Assembly: GCA_900550285.1 (NCBI GenBank)
Contig: URRW01000006.1
Span: 1-64,000, forward strand
From: an uncultured Lachnospiraceae bacterium
Lineage (GTDB): Bacteria > Bacillota > Clostridia > Lachnospirales > Lachnospiraceae
Length of the DNA stretch: 64,000 nt
Reading direction: 5' to 3'
In this document: piece after piece, positions 8,344 through 15,617 of the stretch
Layout: the number at the start of each line of letters is the position of its first letter
Numbering within the stretch: position 1 is the stretch's first letter
Program-made: the position numbers and the translations under genes
The notes under the pieces: model-generated
Seen by the model: only the letters and a program-made list of their open reading frames with translations
Told to the model about the DNA's origin: nothing
The model's database searches: none

Positions 8344-10008
8344 ATGGAATACATTGATCGCATTTTTTACAGAAAGATAAACCCGTCCGACTTTAAAAAG
8401 CTTTATGATATAGACAGACCAGATGGCGGCGGTGGACAAACATATTTGGAGGCGGCAGGTATCCCCAATGACGATATCGTTGATTTTTTGGAGTATGCGG
8501 AAATATCCGACAGTCCATTAAGAGATGAAACACGCTCTATCTATACATTTAATGCTTACGTCCTCGGAAACTCATCCGAGAAAGCGTTCATTGAATTTGC
8601 TCCGCGTGGTGGCAGAAATAATTATCGCATTAGCAGGCAGAATATGAGGTATAAACATCCTGCATGGAGTCTTGAGAACGGTTTCCCGGAGCCGAATCGA
8701 AATGCCGATGGAGAATATACTTCTGACGGCAACTTCGAAGGAATCATTGACAACCTTGTGATTATGATTCTTAGAACGACTCATAAGAAGTACTATGCAG
8801 GTTTTATTAATTCTGCAGGGATGCCGACTGAATGGCCTGTTGGTATTGGACTTGAAAGAATGTTTGAAGGCGAACGCCGAGGAGTTATTAAGCTGACTAC
8901 AGTCAATGTTGCCTTTATTGACTCGCTTGCTTGCCCGTTCGGAGAATATGATGTCGTAACACGTGTTCAAGGTGGGACGAATATCATTCTTTACGGAGTT
9001 CCTGGTTCTGGAAAGAGTTGGACTATTGAACATGAATACTGTGCTGATGAGGACAGAATGGAACGGTTGGTTTTTCATCCTGACTATATGTATTCGGATT
9101 TTATAGGTCAGATTCTTCCGGTTGTGCGGGACGACAAAGTAAGATATGAATTTGCGCCGGGCCCGTTTACCAAGCTGTTGAAGAAGGCTTATGAAAACCC
9201 CGATAAAAATTTCTATCTCATCGTAGAAGAAATTAATAGAGGCAATGCTCCAGCTATATTCGGTGAGGTGTTTCAATTACTGGACAGAATTGATGATGAA
9301 GAAAGCGAGTATCCTGTGGGAACAAGCGAGTATGCTATAACCAACTCTAATATTGCTCAAATTGTGTATGGAGATGAGAAAAGAAAAGTTCGTCTTCCGT
9401 CAAACTTCTCTATCATTGGTACCATGAATACATCTGACCAGAATGTATTTACGTTGGACACAGCTTTTCAGAGACGCTGGATCATGAGAATGATTCCGAA
9501 TACATTTGATGGGCATAAGTTTGCTAATAAACCTATTCTTGATACTACTGTCAGTTGGAGAGCTTTTTGCTCTGCAATCAATGATGAAATCCTTCGAAGA
9601 AACAATGTTACTTCTTCCGAAGATAAGCGTCTGGGTGCTTATTTTATTACCGCTGCAGATTTGGTATGGCATGAAGAGGAAGACCAAGTAGAGAAAGGCT
9701 CAAAAGAGTGGATTATAGCAAGACATAGCAATGCTCGTTTTTCGGAGAAGGTTTTGAAATACTTGTGGGACGATGCATTCAAATTTGCGCATCCTGAGAC
9801 CTTCGACACCAAAGCCTATGCGAGTTTAGAGTTAGTGATTGAGACTTTCTGCAATGAAAGAGCCAATGATCGTTTTAAGGTTTACAATGAAAATCTCCGA
9901 AAAGCAATATTGGATGCAGCAGAGCGATATCCAATTGAGAACAGCAATAATATGCAGGAAGGAACTACCGAAGGTGTGACAGTCAACGCTGATACCGAAT
10001 CGGAGTAA
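8344..10008 (+). CDS. McrB-like AAA+ NTPase, LlaJI R1 type restriction motor
   Basis: The protein (554 aa) has a poorly conserved N-terminal half, presumably DNA recognition, and a McrB-type AAA+ domain. Walker A is GVPGSGKSW (about residues 219-227), Walker B is FYLIVEEINRGNAPAIFGEV, and the sensor/arginine-finger region reads IIGTMNTSDQN ... FQRRW. McrB-family motors use GTP or ATP to translocate and activate a partner nuclease. The partner is encoded 13 bases downstream. In the known LlaJI system the equivalent protein is R1, acting with R2. Ribosome binding site AAGGTGGG precedes ATG 8344. The gene follows the second methyltransferase by nine bases. Confidence 0.9.
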   Translation: MEYIDRIFYRKINPSDFKKLYDIDRPDGGGGQTYLEAAGIPNDDIVDFLEYAEISDSPLRDETRSIYTFNAYVLGNSSEKAFIEFAPRGGRNNYRISRQNMRYKHPAWSLENGFPEPNRNADGEYTSDGNFEGIIDNLVIMILRTTHKKYYAGFINSAGMPTEWPVGIGLERMFEGERRGVIKLTTVNVAFIDSLACPFGEYDVVTRVQGGTNIILYGVPGSGKSWTIEHEYCADEDRMERLVFHPDYMYSDFIGQILPVVRDDKVRYEFAPGPFTKLLKKAYENPDKNFYLIVEEINRGNAPAIFGEVFQLLDRIDDEESEYPVGTSEYAITNSNIAQIVYGDEKRKVRLPSNFSIIGTMNTSDQNVFTLDTAFQRRWIMRMIPNTFDGHKFANKPILDTTVSWRAFCSAINDEILRRNNVTSSEDKRLGAYFITAADLVWHEEEDQVEKGSKEWIIARHSNARFSEKVLKYLWDDAFKFAHPETFDTKAYASLELVIETFCNERANDRFKVYNENLRKAILDAAERYPIENSNNMQEGTTEGVTVNADTESE

Positions 10009-10020
10009 TAAGGTGACGCT

Positions 10021-11310
10021 ATGGATCTTGGCTTAAATCTCAAACTTCGGTGCCACATCAACGAAAATGGCGATGGTGACAGGTTTGTCGGAATCAAGGC
10101 TGATTCCGAGAATGCCATGGTCTACTTTCCGATGGGGTATCAACTTCCCGAAAGCGAGGAGGATATTCGCCAGGACATCCTGCAGCTGATTGCGGTGCTT
10201 TCGGAATTCACGGAATCAAAAGACAAGGTGCTTCATATGCAAAAATTCGAGGCACCTCAGTCTGTCAATTTTCCTGTGAATGCATATATGAATATAATAC
10301 GTTATTACCTCGACCAACAGGATTACTATAAAGAAAAGGATCTTGTCAGAAAGCGTGGAGACAGAGGAAGAAAAGACTGGGCGGCATCATTGAAAAATAA
10401 TGTAGCATTCTTTCAGGAAGATGGTACGCCATTCTTTAATGACTATACAATAGTCGGCTCTACACCTAATGAGAAGAATTTGATTACACAAATTCATAAA
10501 TATTGTGTCTACAAGAGCTTCAAGCAACTCGGTTGGCTTTTCACGCCTCACTTACCTGCCGATCCGCATATTGAAGAACAACATGAAATGTTTCTTTATA
10601 CTCTGCGGAGAAAACTTGCGGTCACACATAACGATAAGGACAAGGCGCTGTTCCAGTCTATGATTGCCATGATTGAGTATCTGGATGAGCAGACGAATGA
10701 TAAACAGTTCTACTTTGGAACTGACCGCTTTGAGTATGTATGGGAGAAATTAATCGACACGGTTTTTGGCATTCCAGATAAAACGGACTACTTTCCGAGG
10801 ACGAAGTGGACATTACGTCATGGCGATCAACGCGATAATTATGCACTTGAGCCGGATACAATTATGTTGTACGGCGATAAGATTTATGTACTGGACGCAA
10901 AATACTATCGCTATGGCATAACTGGAAAGCCGAAACATTTGCCGGAATCTACTTCTATTAACAAACAGATCACCTATGGTGAGTACATATATACTCAGCA
11001 ACGATTCAAAGATAAATACGGCGATGATGTTCCGGTTTTTAATGCGTTTCTGATGCCGTTCAACAGGGAGTCCAACGACTTTGAAACTAACGATTTCTTT
11101 GCGAACATTGGAGAAGCTACCAGTGACTGGAAAGTTAACGAGCATCCGTATGAACGCGTCCAAGGAATTGTCATAGATACTCGCTTTCTGATGTACAATT
11201 ATTATGGATCACACACCAGCAAGATATTGAAAATGGCAGAGACAATTGACCGTGCATTAATAGAAAACGGCGGACAATTACCCGCCGATATAACAGAAGA
11301 TGAGAATTGA
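10021..11310 (+). CDS. LlaJI-family restriction endonuclease (McrC-like partner)
   Basis: The 429-aa protein resembles the R2 subunit of LlaJI and the McrC nucleases. A PD-(D/E)XK core is visible at ALEPDTIMLYGDKIYVLDAKYY split by a short hairpin (metal-binding D and the DAK triad at about residues 279-294). The N-terminal half contains FEAPQSVNFPVNAYMNIIRYYL, typical of the family. It should cut DNA only in complex with the McrB-like motor. The gene is the last of the operon and ends at the bidirectional terminator 11315-11347. How a target methylated by two adenine methyltransferases blocks this enzyme is not evident from sequence. Confidence 0.88.
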   Translation: MDLGLNLKLRCHINENGDGDRFVGIKADSENAMVYFPMGYQLPESEEDIRQDILQLIAVLSEFTESKDKVLHMQKFEAPQSVNFPVNAYMNIIRYYLDQQDYYKEKDLVRKRGDRGRKDWAASLKNNVAFFQEDGTPFFNDYTIVGSTPNEKNLITQIHKYCVYKSFKQLGWLFTPHLPADPHIEEQHEMFLYTLRRKLAVTHNDKDKALFQSMIAMIEYLDEQTNDKQFYFGTDRFEYVWEKLIDTVFGIPDKTDYFPRTKWTLRHGDQRDNYALEPDTIMLYGDKIYVLDAKYYRYGITGKPKHLPESTSINKQITYGEYIYTQQRFKDKYGDDVPVFNAFLMPFNRESNDFETNDFFANIGEATSDWKVNEHPYERVQGIVIDTRFLMYNYYGSHTSKILKMAETIDRALIENGGQLPADITEDEN

Positions 11311-11314
11311 TTGT

Positions 11315-11347
11315 ATCCCGCTGACCAAGGAGGTTAGCGGGATTTTT
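11315..11347. terminator. bidirectional terminator between restriction operon and zinc-finger gene
   Basis: ATCCCGCTGACC and GGTTAGCGGGAT form a stem with an AAGGA loop followed by a run of T on the plus strand and A before it on the other. The stop codon of the minus-strand gene lies inside the stem. Confidence 0.8.
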
Positions 11348-12518
11348 TTACTTTCAGTCGATGCGTCCTTTGGTTATTCGCATTTCGGCATTCTCCGCAA
11401 CAGTAACGTTTTCTCTCGTTAGTAACACTGACAAGAAAATAGTTGTGGCATGAAGGATTGGCACATTTCCTATAAATCTTAACTCCAGGATTACGATAAA
11501 AAATAGAAAAATATAGTGCAGTAAGGAGGCTCGGTGCTTTCCAGGTGCCTTCTAACTGGACAGGGCTATAATATGGACGCATCTTCCCGACATTATAATT
11601 AATCTCAAGAGCCAGGACGATGCGGGCAACATTCAATAGTGCCTTCTTTAGGTTTTCATCAAAATTGTCAATTGCGGGTTCTCCGTAGTACTTTATTCCA
11701 TTTATGTAATCAACTTTCTCTATCACTCCTACAGTGTTCATGTAGTGAAAGAGAAATTCAATAATCAATCTATTGTTCCGCGATTCCGTATGAGAGTTTT
11801 TGTATAACGAGGTGAGTTTTCTGTAGCGATTATCTTTGATGCCAGGGTAATTATATGTAAATGGTTCGGCACTAACGATGTCTCCATATTCCTCTGCATT
11901 TAATTCAAACGATGGCGGGTATATGCTATCTGTGACTGTATAACTATTCTTTTGAGCGGCTTCTTCGGAATCATCGCTATTTACTACCGTTAGCACAGTG
12001 TCATTGAGCAAATCGTTTATTCTATAATTACAGGTTGTATATGAGGCTTTATCTCCAATTGATAAGGTAACTCTATCTGATAAAAGCAGGTATAGTGTGA
12101 GATGGAGGATCTTTACGTAATCGGAATCGATTTCTCCAAGAAGGCTTTGAAGGAGCATTGTGGCTTTTATACGATATAGAATATCAACAAAAGATTTCAA
12201 ATCCAAAATTATATCTTTGTCATGAGGTAAAGGAAACAAAAAGCCGTTCTCTTCAAAGAAGGTTAGTGTTTTTTTAGCATCATTATCCGGAAGGGATGCT
12301 ACTTTGCCCAAGAGGTCAGGTGTGCGTACCGATCCAAATGGAGTGGTGAGACATAATCCTTTTTCCGAATTGAAAGCATAATGCAACTGTTCAGAGGCAT
12401 CAAGTCCTACAGTAAGAGACGATGTACCATCATCATTGGTTTGTACTCCAAACTTACATTGATAACCCGTTAGGGCAAAATTCTCATTGCCGAGGCTATA
12501 GAAGTTTTCTTGTTCCAT
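11334..12518 (-). CDS. zinc-finger protein of unknown function (CGNR-like C-terminus)
   Basis: The 394-aa protein has no recognisable enzymatic motif. Its C-terminal 45 residues hold a treble-clef-like zinc finger, KCANPSCHNYFLV ... RKRYCCGECRNANNQRTHR, similar in layout to the CGNR zinc finger of putative transcription regulators. The rest is mixed alpha/beta. It converges on the restriction operon and shares its terminator: its stop codon TAA sits in the terminator stem. The start ATG is preceded by AAAGGAG. A hairpin (12542-12571) lies in its leader. Genes of this kind occur in mobile and defence regions; it may regulate the cluster or sense nucleic acid, but that is speculation. Confidence 0.7.
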   Translation of the reverse strand: MEQENFYSLGNENFALTGYQCKFGVQTNDDGTSSLTVGLDASEQLHYAFNSEKGLCLTTPFGSVRTPDLLGKVASLPDNDAKKTLTFFEENGFLFPLPHDKDIILDLKSFVDILYRIKATMLLQSLLGEIDSDYVKILHLTLYLLLSDRVTLSIGDKASYTTCNYRINDLLNDTVLTVVNSDDSEEAAQKNSYTVTDSIYPPSFELNAEEYGDIVSAEPFTYNYPGIKDNRYRKLTSLYKNSHTESRNNRLIIEFLFHYMNTVGVIEKVDYINGIKYYGEPAIDNFDENLKKALLNVARIVLALEINYNVGKMRPYYSPVQLEGTWKAPSLLTALYFSIFYRNPGVKIYRKCANPSCHNYFLVSVTNERKRYCCGECRNANNQRTHRLKVKKSR

Positions 12519-12541
12519 ATGGATATTTCTCCTTTATCTCC

Positions 12542-12571
12542 AAGACCTCTTACATGAGGTCTTATTTTTTT
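12542..12571 (+). terminator. hairpin with T-run in the divergent leader region
   Basis: AAGACCTC (12542-12549) and GAGGTCTT (12556-12563) enclose a six-base loop and are followed by ATTTTTTTG. On the plus strand it has terminator form and would stop transcripts reading through the zinc-finger gene in antisense; on the minus strand it is a 5' UTR hairpin 15-20 bases before the ribosome binding site. Confidence 0.6.
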
Positions 12572-12777
12572 GCCTTAAATTAGTAAGGGATAAAATAAGT
12601 GTTTACGAAAATTATAGCATTTTTAATGTCGAAATACAAGCCGCCCGAAGAAATTTCGCAGAAAAGTAATGGATAATATCAGAAATTTACTTACTATATT
12701 TTGGCGGCTAAAATGAGAATATCGGGAGACAACTCTCGAAATTTTACCGCTTTGTGAAGTACTCGAGTTAAGCAGAG

Positions 12778-12847
12778 CGGTGGACGAATAGGAACCATTT
12801 TGAACAAGGGATAACCATACCCTTTTTCAAAATTCTGAAGTCCACCG
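12778..12847 (+). ncRNA. nested hairpin leader upstream of the sigma-like gene
   Basis: An outer stem CGGTGGAC (12778-12785) with GTCCACCG (12840-12847) encloses an inner stem TTTTGAACAAGGG (12798-12810) with CCCTTTTTCAAAA (12820-12832), one mismatch in 13 pairs. No gene explains it. The region 12572-12777 holds no gene I can support; it is AT-rich and may carry divergent promoters. Confidence 0.55.
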
Positions 12848-12903
12848 TTTTGTTGTCATGCCTTCACGAGGCTGTGGCCGGTGTTCTTCGGAGCATCGGC
12901 TTT

Positions 12904-12945
12904 CTTCGTATCCACCGTTCTGCGCAAAGCAGAAAGGATACGAAG
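12904..12945 (+). promoter_or_regulatory. hairpin covering the ribosome binding site of the next gene
   Basis: CTTCGTATCC (12904-12913) pairs perfectly with GGATACGAAG (12936-12945), and inside it TTCTGC (12918-12923) pairs with GCAGAA (12929-12934). The ATG of the next gene follows the last paired base directly, and its only purine-rich ribosome binding site, AAAGGA, lies within the 3' arm. Translation should need the stem to open. Confidence 0.75.
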
Positions 12946-13563
12946 ATGTCAAAGAGCAAAGAAACAAAGAAACGAAAAAGTGGGTTCAATCCCAACCGTA
13001 CCTGTTATCTCACGGCGGACGGCAAGTATTACTGCTATGAACGCTGGGACGATGACGCAAAGTGCGTGGTCACGCAGAGACTTGAAGTCGGAAAAGACCT
13101 GTCGGTCGAACTGACCATCATGCTCGATGAGTCTGACCACGACATGGATCTGCAGGATCGTTACGAGGGCGAACTGCGCGATCCCCTGTTTGACGCAAAG
13201 GTGAACAGCTATAAGGCCGATCCCGACAACGAGGATGCGGTCGATCCCTGGGACACGCTTGCCGACAAGAGCGGCAGCCCGGAAGACGCACTGTTCGCCG
13301 AGCCAGAGCCGGAGAATCCCCAGGCGGAGCAGGCGCGCCGCGTCATTAATGAGGAATGCACGGAGTCCCAGCAGGACTTCTTCTTCGAGCATTTCGGCAA
13401 GGGCACTCCGCTTGAGGAGATGCGCCAGGATGAAGCCGAGCAGACGGGAAAGCTGCCTTCCTCCGCGGCGATGACGAACCGCAAGAACAAGATTATCGAC
13501 AAGGTGGCTAAGTCTTTCGGGGTAGAGCGTGTGAAGCGCCACAAGTACCCGAAGAAGGACTGA
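12946..13563 (+). CDS. phage/ICE-type protein with sigma-region-4-like C-terminus
   Basis: The 205-aa protein begins with a basic stretch, continues with a cysteine-poor domain containing CYLTADGKYYCYERWDDDAK and an acidic middle (EPEPENPQAEQ), and ends with a helix-turn-helix like sigma region 4 (TESQQDFFFEHFGKGTPLEEM ... NRKNKIIDKV, shown split). Such proteins occur in clostridial conjugative elements and prophages as presumed regulators. I chose ATG 12946 over upstream starts because the family starts here and the leader hairpin ends at this codon. Its ribosome binding site is sequestered in that hairpin. GC content is higher than in the restriction cluster before it, suggesting a different origin. 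Confidence 0.65.
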   Translation: MSKSKETKKRKSGFNPNRTCYLTADGKYYCYERWDDDAKCVVTQRLEVGKDLSVELTIMLDESDHDMDLQDRYEGELRDPLFDAKVNSYKADPDNEDAVDPWDTLADKSGSPEDALFAEPEPENPQAEQARRVINEECTESQQDFFFEHFGKGTPLEEMRQDEAEQTGKLPSSAAMTNRKNKIIDKVAKSFGVERVKRHKYPKKD

Positions 13564-13620
13564 GCCGTGAGCGGCGGCAGATACGGCGGTCGGAGTCCTC
13601 CCCGGCCGCACCTCTTCGGA

Positions 13621-13646
13621 GGGTTGAATTTCACGGTAGTGAGTGA
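13621..13646 (+). repeat. leader repeat, copy 1
   Basis: The core TTTCACGGTAGTGAGTGA at the end of this stretch recurs as TTTCTCGGTAGTAAGTGA at 15362-15379. Both copies precede a small gene of the phage-like module and are followed by purine-rich sequence. Function unknown; a shared leader or recombination site is possible. Confidence 0.6.
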
Positions 13647-13704
13647 GGAAGGAAATACATCCATCCTCCGCAGCAATGCAGATCAGGAACAGGAGGACAT
13701 ATCT

Positions 13705-13908
13705 ATGAGATTAAAACACAAGGTACGAATCAATATCGCCGACAAAAGCGGCAACAAGCAGGAAGTCCTGCAGAGCGAACACAGGAGCATTCCGAAAAGG
13801 CTGCTCACCTTTCTCTTCGGAGATTTCTGTGAGGTTCTCGTGCTGACGCCGGGCGAATCCGTGCAGGGCATCGAAATCAAGGAAATGCGGGGTGATGGCA
13901 ATGAATGA
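13705..13908 (+). CDS. small phage-like protein of unknown function
   Basis: A 67-aa basic protein starting at ATG 13705 behind CAGGAGGAC. It reads HKVRINIADKSGNKQEVLQ and then a second strand-rich half with FGDFCEVLVLTPGESVQGIEIKE (given here only in part). I do not recognise a named family, but small proteins like this lie between the sigma-like gene and the SNF2 helicase in related mobile elements. Its last 14 bases overlap the helicase gene, so translation is coupled. Confidence 0.6.
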   Translation: MRLKHKVRINIADKSGNKQEVLQSEHRSIPKRLLTFLFGDFCEVLVLTPGESVQGIEIKEMRGDGNE

Positions 13909-15340
13909 GAACATCGAATTGATGATGCCGATCAAGGCAACTCCGTATGACCATCAGAAAAAGGCGTTTGCCTTTGCCTGCGACAAGTTCGGTGTATTTG
14001 ATGAGCGTCTCAAGAGCCGCGGCACGGCTTTATTGATGGAGATGGGCACCGGAAAAACGATAGTGAGCATCGCCGTTGCCGGATGTATGTACCAATACGG
14101 AAAGGTCAACCGCGTACTGGTGGTCGCTCCGCTTTCCATCCTTGGCGTCTGGGAAGAGGAATTTGAAAAGTTCGCCGACTTCCCTTATTCGTTGACGATC
14201 CTCAAAGGCACATCGGTAAAGAAAAAGGAGCAGCTGACCAAGCTGCCGGACGAGGGCTTACAGGTCGTGGTCGTGAATTACGAGAGCGCATGGCGGCTTG
14301 AGAAGGAACTCCTGGCATATAACGCCGACCTGGTGATTGCGGACGAGGCGCACAAGCTGAAGGAGAACCGCACCTCTCAGAGCAAGGGAATGCACCACAT
14401 CGGCGATAAGGCGAGATACAAGCTGCTCCTTACGGGAACGGTCATTACGAACAGAGAACTGGACGTGTTCTCGCAGTACCGTTTCCTTAATCCGCAGATA
14501 TTCGGCACATCGTTCTACGCCTTCCGCAACCAGTATTTTGACATGGGCGGCTACGGCAACCACACGCCGATCTTCCGTAAATGGATGACCGATGATTTCC
14601 TGCGGAAGCTCCACTCGGTGGCGTTCCGCGTGACGAAAGCGGAGTGCCTTGACCTTCCGGCGATCACCGAGGAAGTCCGTACCGTGGACTTGGAGAAGGA
14701 CGCCATAAAACTGTACGACAGCATCGAGAACGAAAGCTATGCGGAACTGGACGAGTCGGAGGTGACCACGGCAAACATCCTCACAAGGCTTCTGCGCCTG
14801 TCACAGATCACGGGCGGCCATCTTACCGATGACGATGGCGCGGTCAATACTGTGAGCCGCGCCAAGCTGGACGCTCTTTCCGACATCATCGATTCCGCTA
14901 TGGCTGAAGATAAGAAACTCGTCATCATGGCTCGTTTCGTGCCGGAACTGGACGATATCCAGGAGCTTCTCGAAAAGAAAAAGATCGGCTACGCCGTTGT
15001 GCGCGGCGGCGTGAAGGACCGCGACAGCGAAATCCATCGCTTCCAGTATGACGATAGGTGCCGCGTGTTCGTGGGGCAGATTGCGGCGGCGGGTCTGGGC
15101 ATCACGCTCACGGCGGCAAGCACGATGGTCTTTTATTCCCTTGATTACAGTATGAGCAATTTCGAGCAGGCGAAGGCGCGCATCCACAGGGCGGGTCAGA
15201 AAGAGAACTGCCACTACATCTACCTCGTGTGCAGGGGGACGGTCGACCGCAAGGTACTATACGCTCTCCGGCAGAAGCTGAACCTCGCAAAGATGCTCGT
15301 TGACGATTACCGCAAGGGCAGGAATCCCTTTAAGAACTGA
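13895..15340 (+). CDS. SNF2-family DNA helicase/translocase, phage type
   Basis: A 481-aa superfamily 2 ATPase. Motif I is EMGTGKTIVS (about residues 47-56), motif II is ADEAHK (about residue 149, DEAH box), motif III is LLLTGT, motif V contains AAAGLGITLTAAS and motif VI is QAKARIHRAGQ, the SNF2-type signature. It should translocate on DNA using ATP. The compact length without accessory domains is typical of helicases in phage and conjugative-element replication modules. The start is ATG 13895 (GTG 13892 is also possible), overlapping the upstream gene. It is followed by a leader repeat and a truncated coiled-coil gene. Confidence 0.9.
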   Translation: MAMNENIELMMPIKATPYDHQKKAFAFACDKFGVFDERLKSRGTALLMEMGTGKTIVSIAVAGCMYQYGKVNRVLVVAPLSILGVWEEEFEKFADFPYSLTILKGTSVKKKEQLTKLPDEGLQVVVVNYESAWRLEKELLAYNADLVIADEAHKLKENRTSQSKGMHHIGDKARYKLLLTGTVITNRELDVFSQYRFLNPQIFGTSFYAFRNQYFDMGGYGNHTPIFRKWMTDDFLRKLHSVAFRVTKAECLDLPAITEEVRTVDLEKDAIKLYDSIENESYAELDESEVTTANILTRLLRLSQITGGHLTDDDGAVNTVSRAKLDALSDIIDSAMAEDKKLVIMARFVPELDDIQELLEKKKIGYAVVRGGVKDRDSEIHRFQYDDRCRVFVGQIAAAGLGITLTAASTMVFYSLDYSMSNFEQAKARIHRAGQKENCHYIYLVCRGTVDRKVLYALRQKLNLAKMLVDDYRKGRNPFKN

Positions 15341-15354
15341 CCTTTCACACAGGG

Positions 15355-15379
15355 GGGTGAATTTCTCGGTAGTAAGTGA
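15355..15379 (+). repeat. leader repeat, copy 2
   Basis: Second copy of the motif at 13621-13646, differing at two positions in the 18-base core. It sits between the helicase stop and the next gene, and its end runs into AAAGGAGG, the ribosome binding site of the small gene at 15396. Confidence 0.6.
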
Positions 15380-15395
15380 AAGGAGGTAGTCACCG

Positions 15396-15614
15396 ATGGA
15401 GAACACAAAAATCTTTGAAATGGCTGACAGGCTCAAGACTCTGCAGGAACAAAAGAAGGACCTCGAAGCGCAGACCAAGGCTCTCGGTGCGGAGATCGCC
15501 GAATTGGACGAGCAGCTCTCCGATGCCATGACAGAAGCCGAACTTGACCGCTTCTCCCGTAACGGCAGCACAGATGAGCGAACACATGAAACAATTACGG
15601 AAGGAGCGTGGTAA
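15396..15614 (+). CDS. truncated Gp157-like coiled-coil protein
   Basis: The first 50 residues (MENTKIFEMADRLKTLQEQK and a heptad-rich helix) look like the start of the small coiled-coil proteins, related to phage Gp157, that follow helicases in clostridial phages. In those proteins the sequence continues after a FxRNG motif with a beta-rich segment. Here FSRNG is followed by an unrelated tail of 16 residues and a stop, just before the recombinase. The gene therefore seems to have been cut by acquisition of the recombinase. AAAGGAGG lies 14 bases before ATG 15396. It overlaps neither neighbour; the recombinase starts four bases after the stop. Confidence 0.6.
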   Translation: MENTKIFEMADRLKTLQEQKKDLEAQTKALGAEIAELDEQLSDAMTEAELDRFSRNGSTDERTHETITEGAW

Positions 15615-15617
15615 AAC

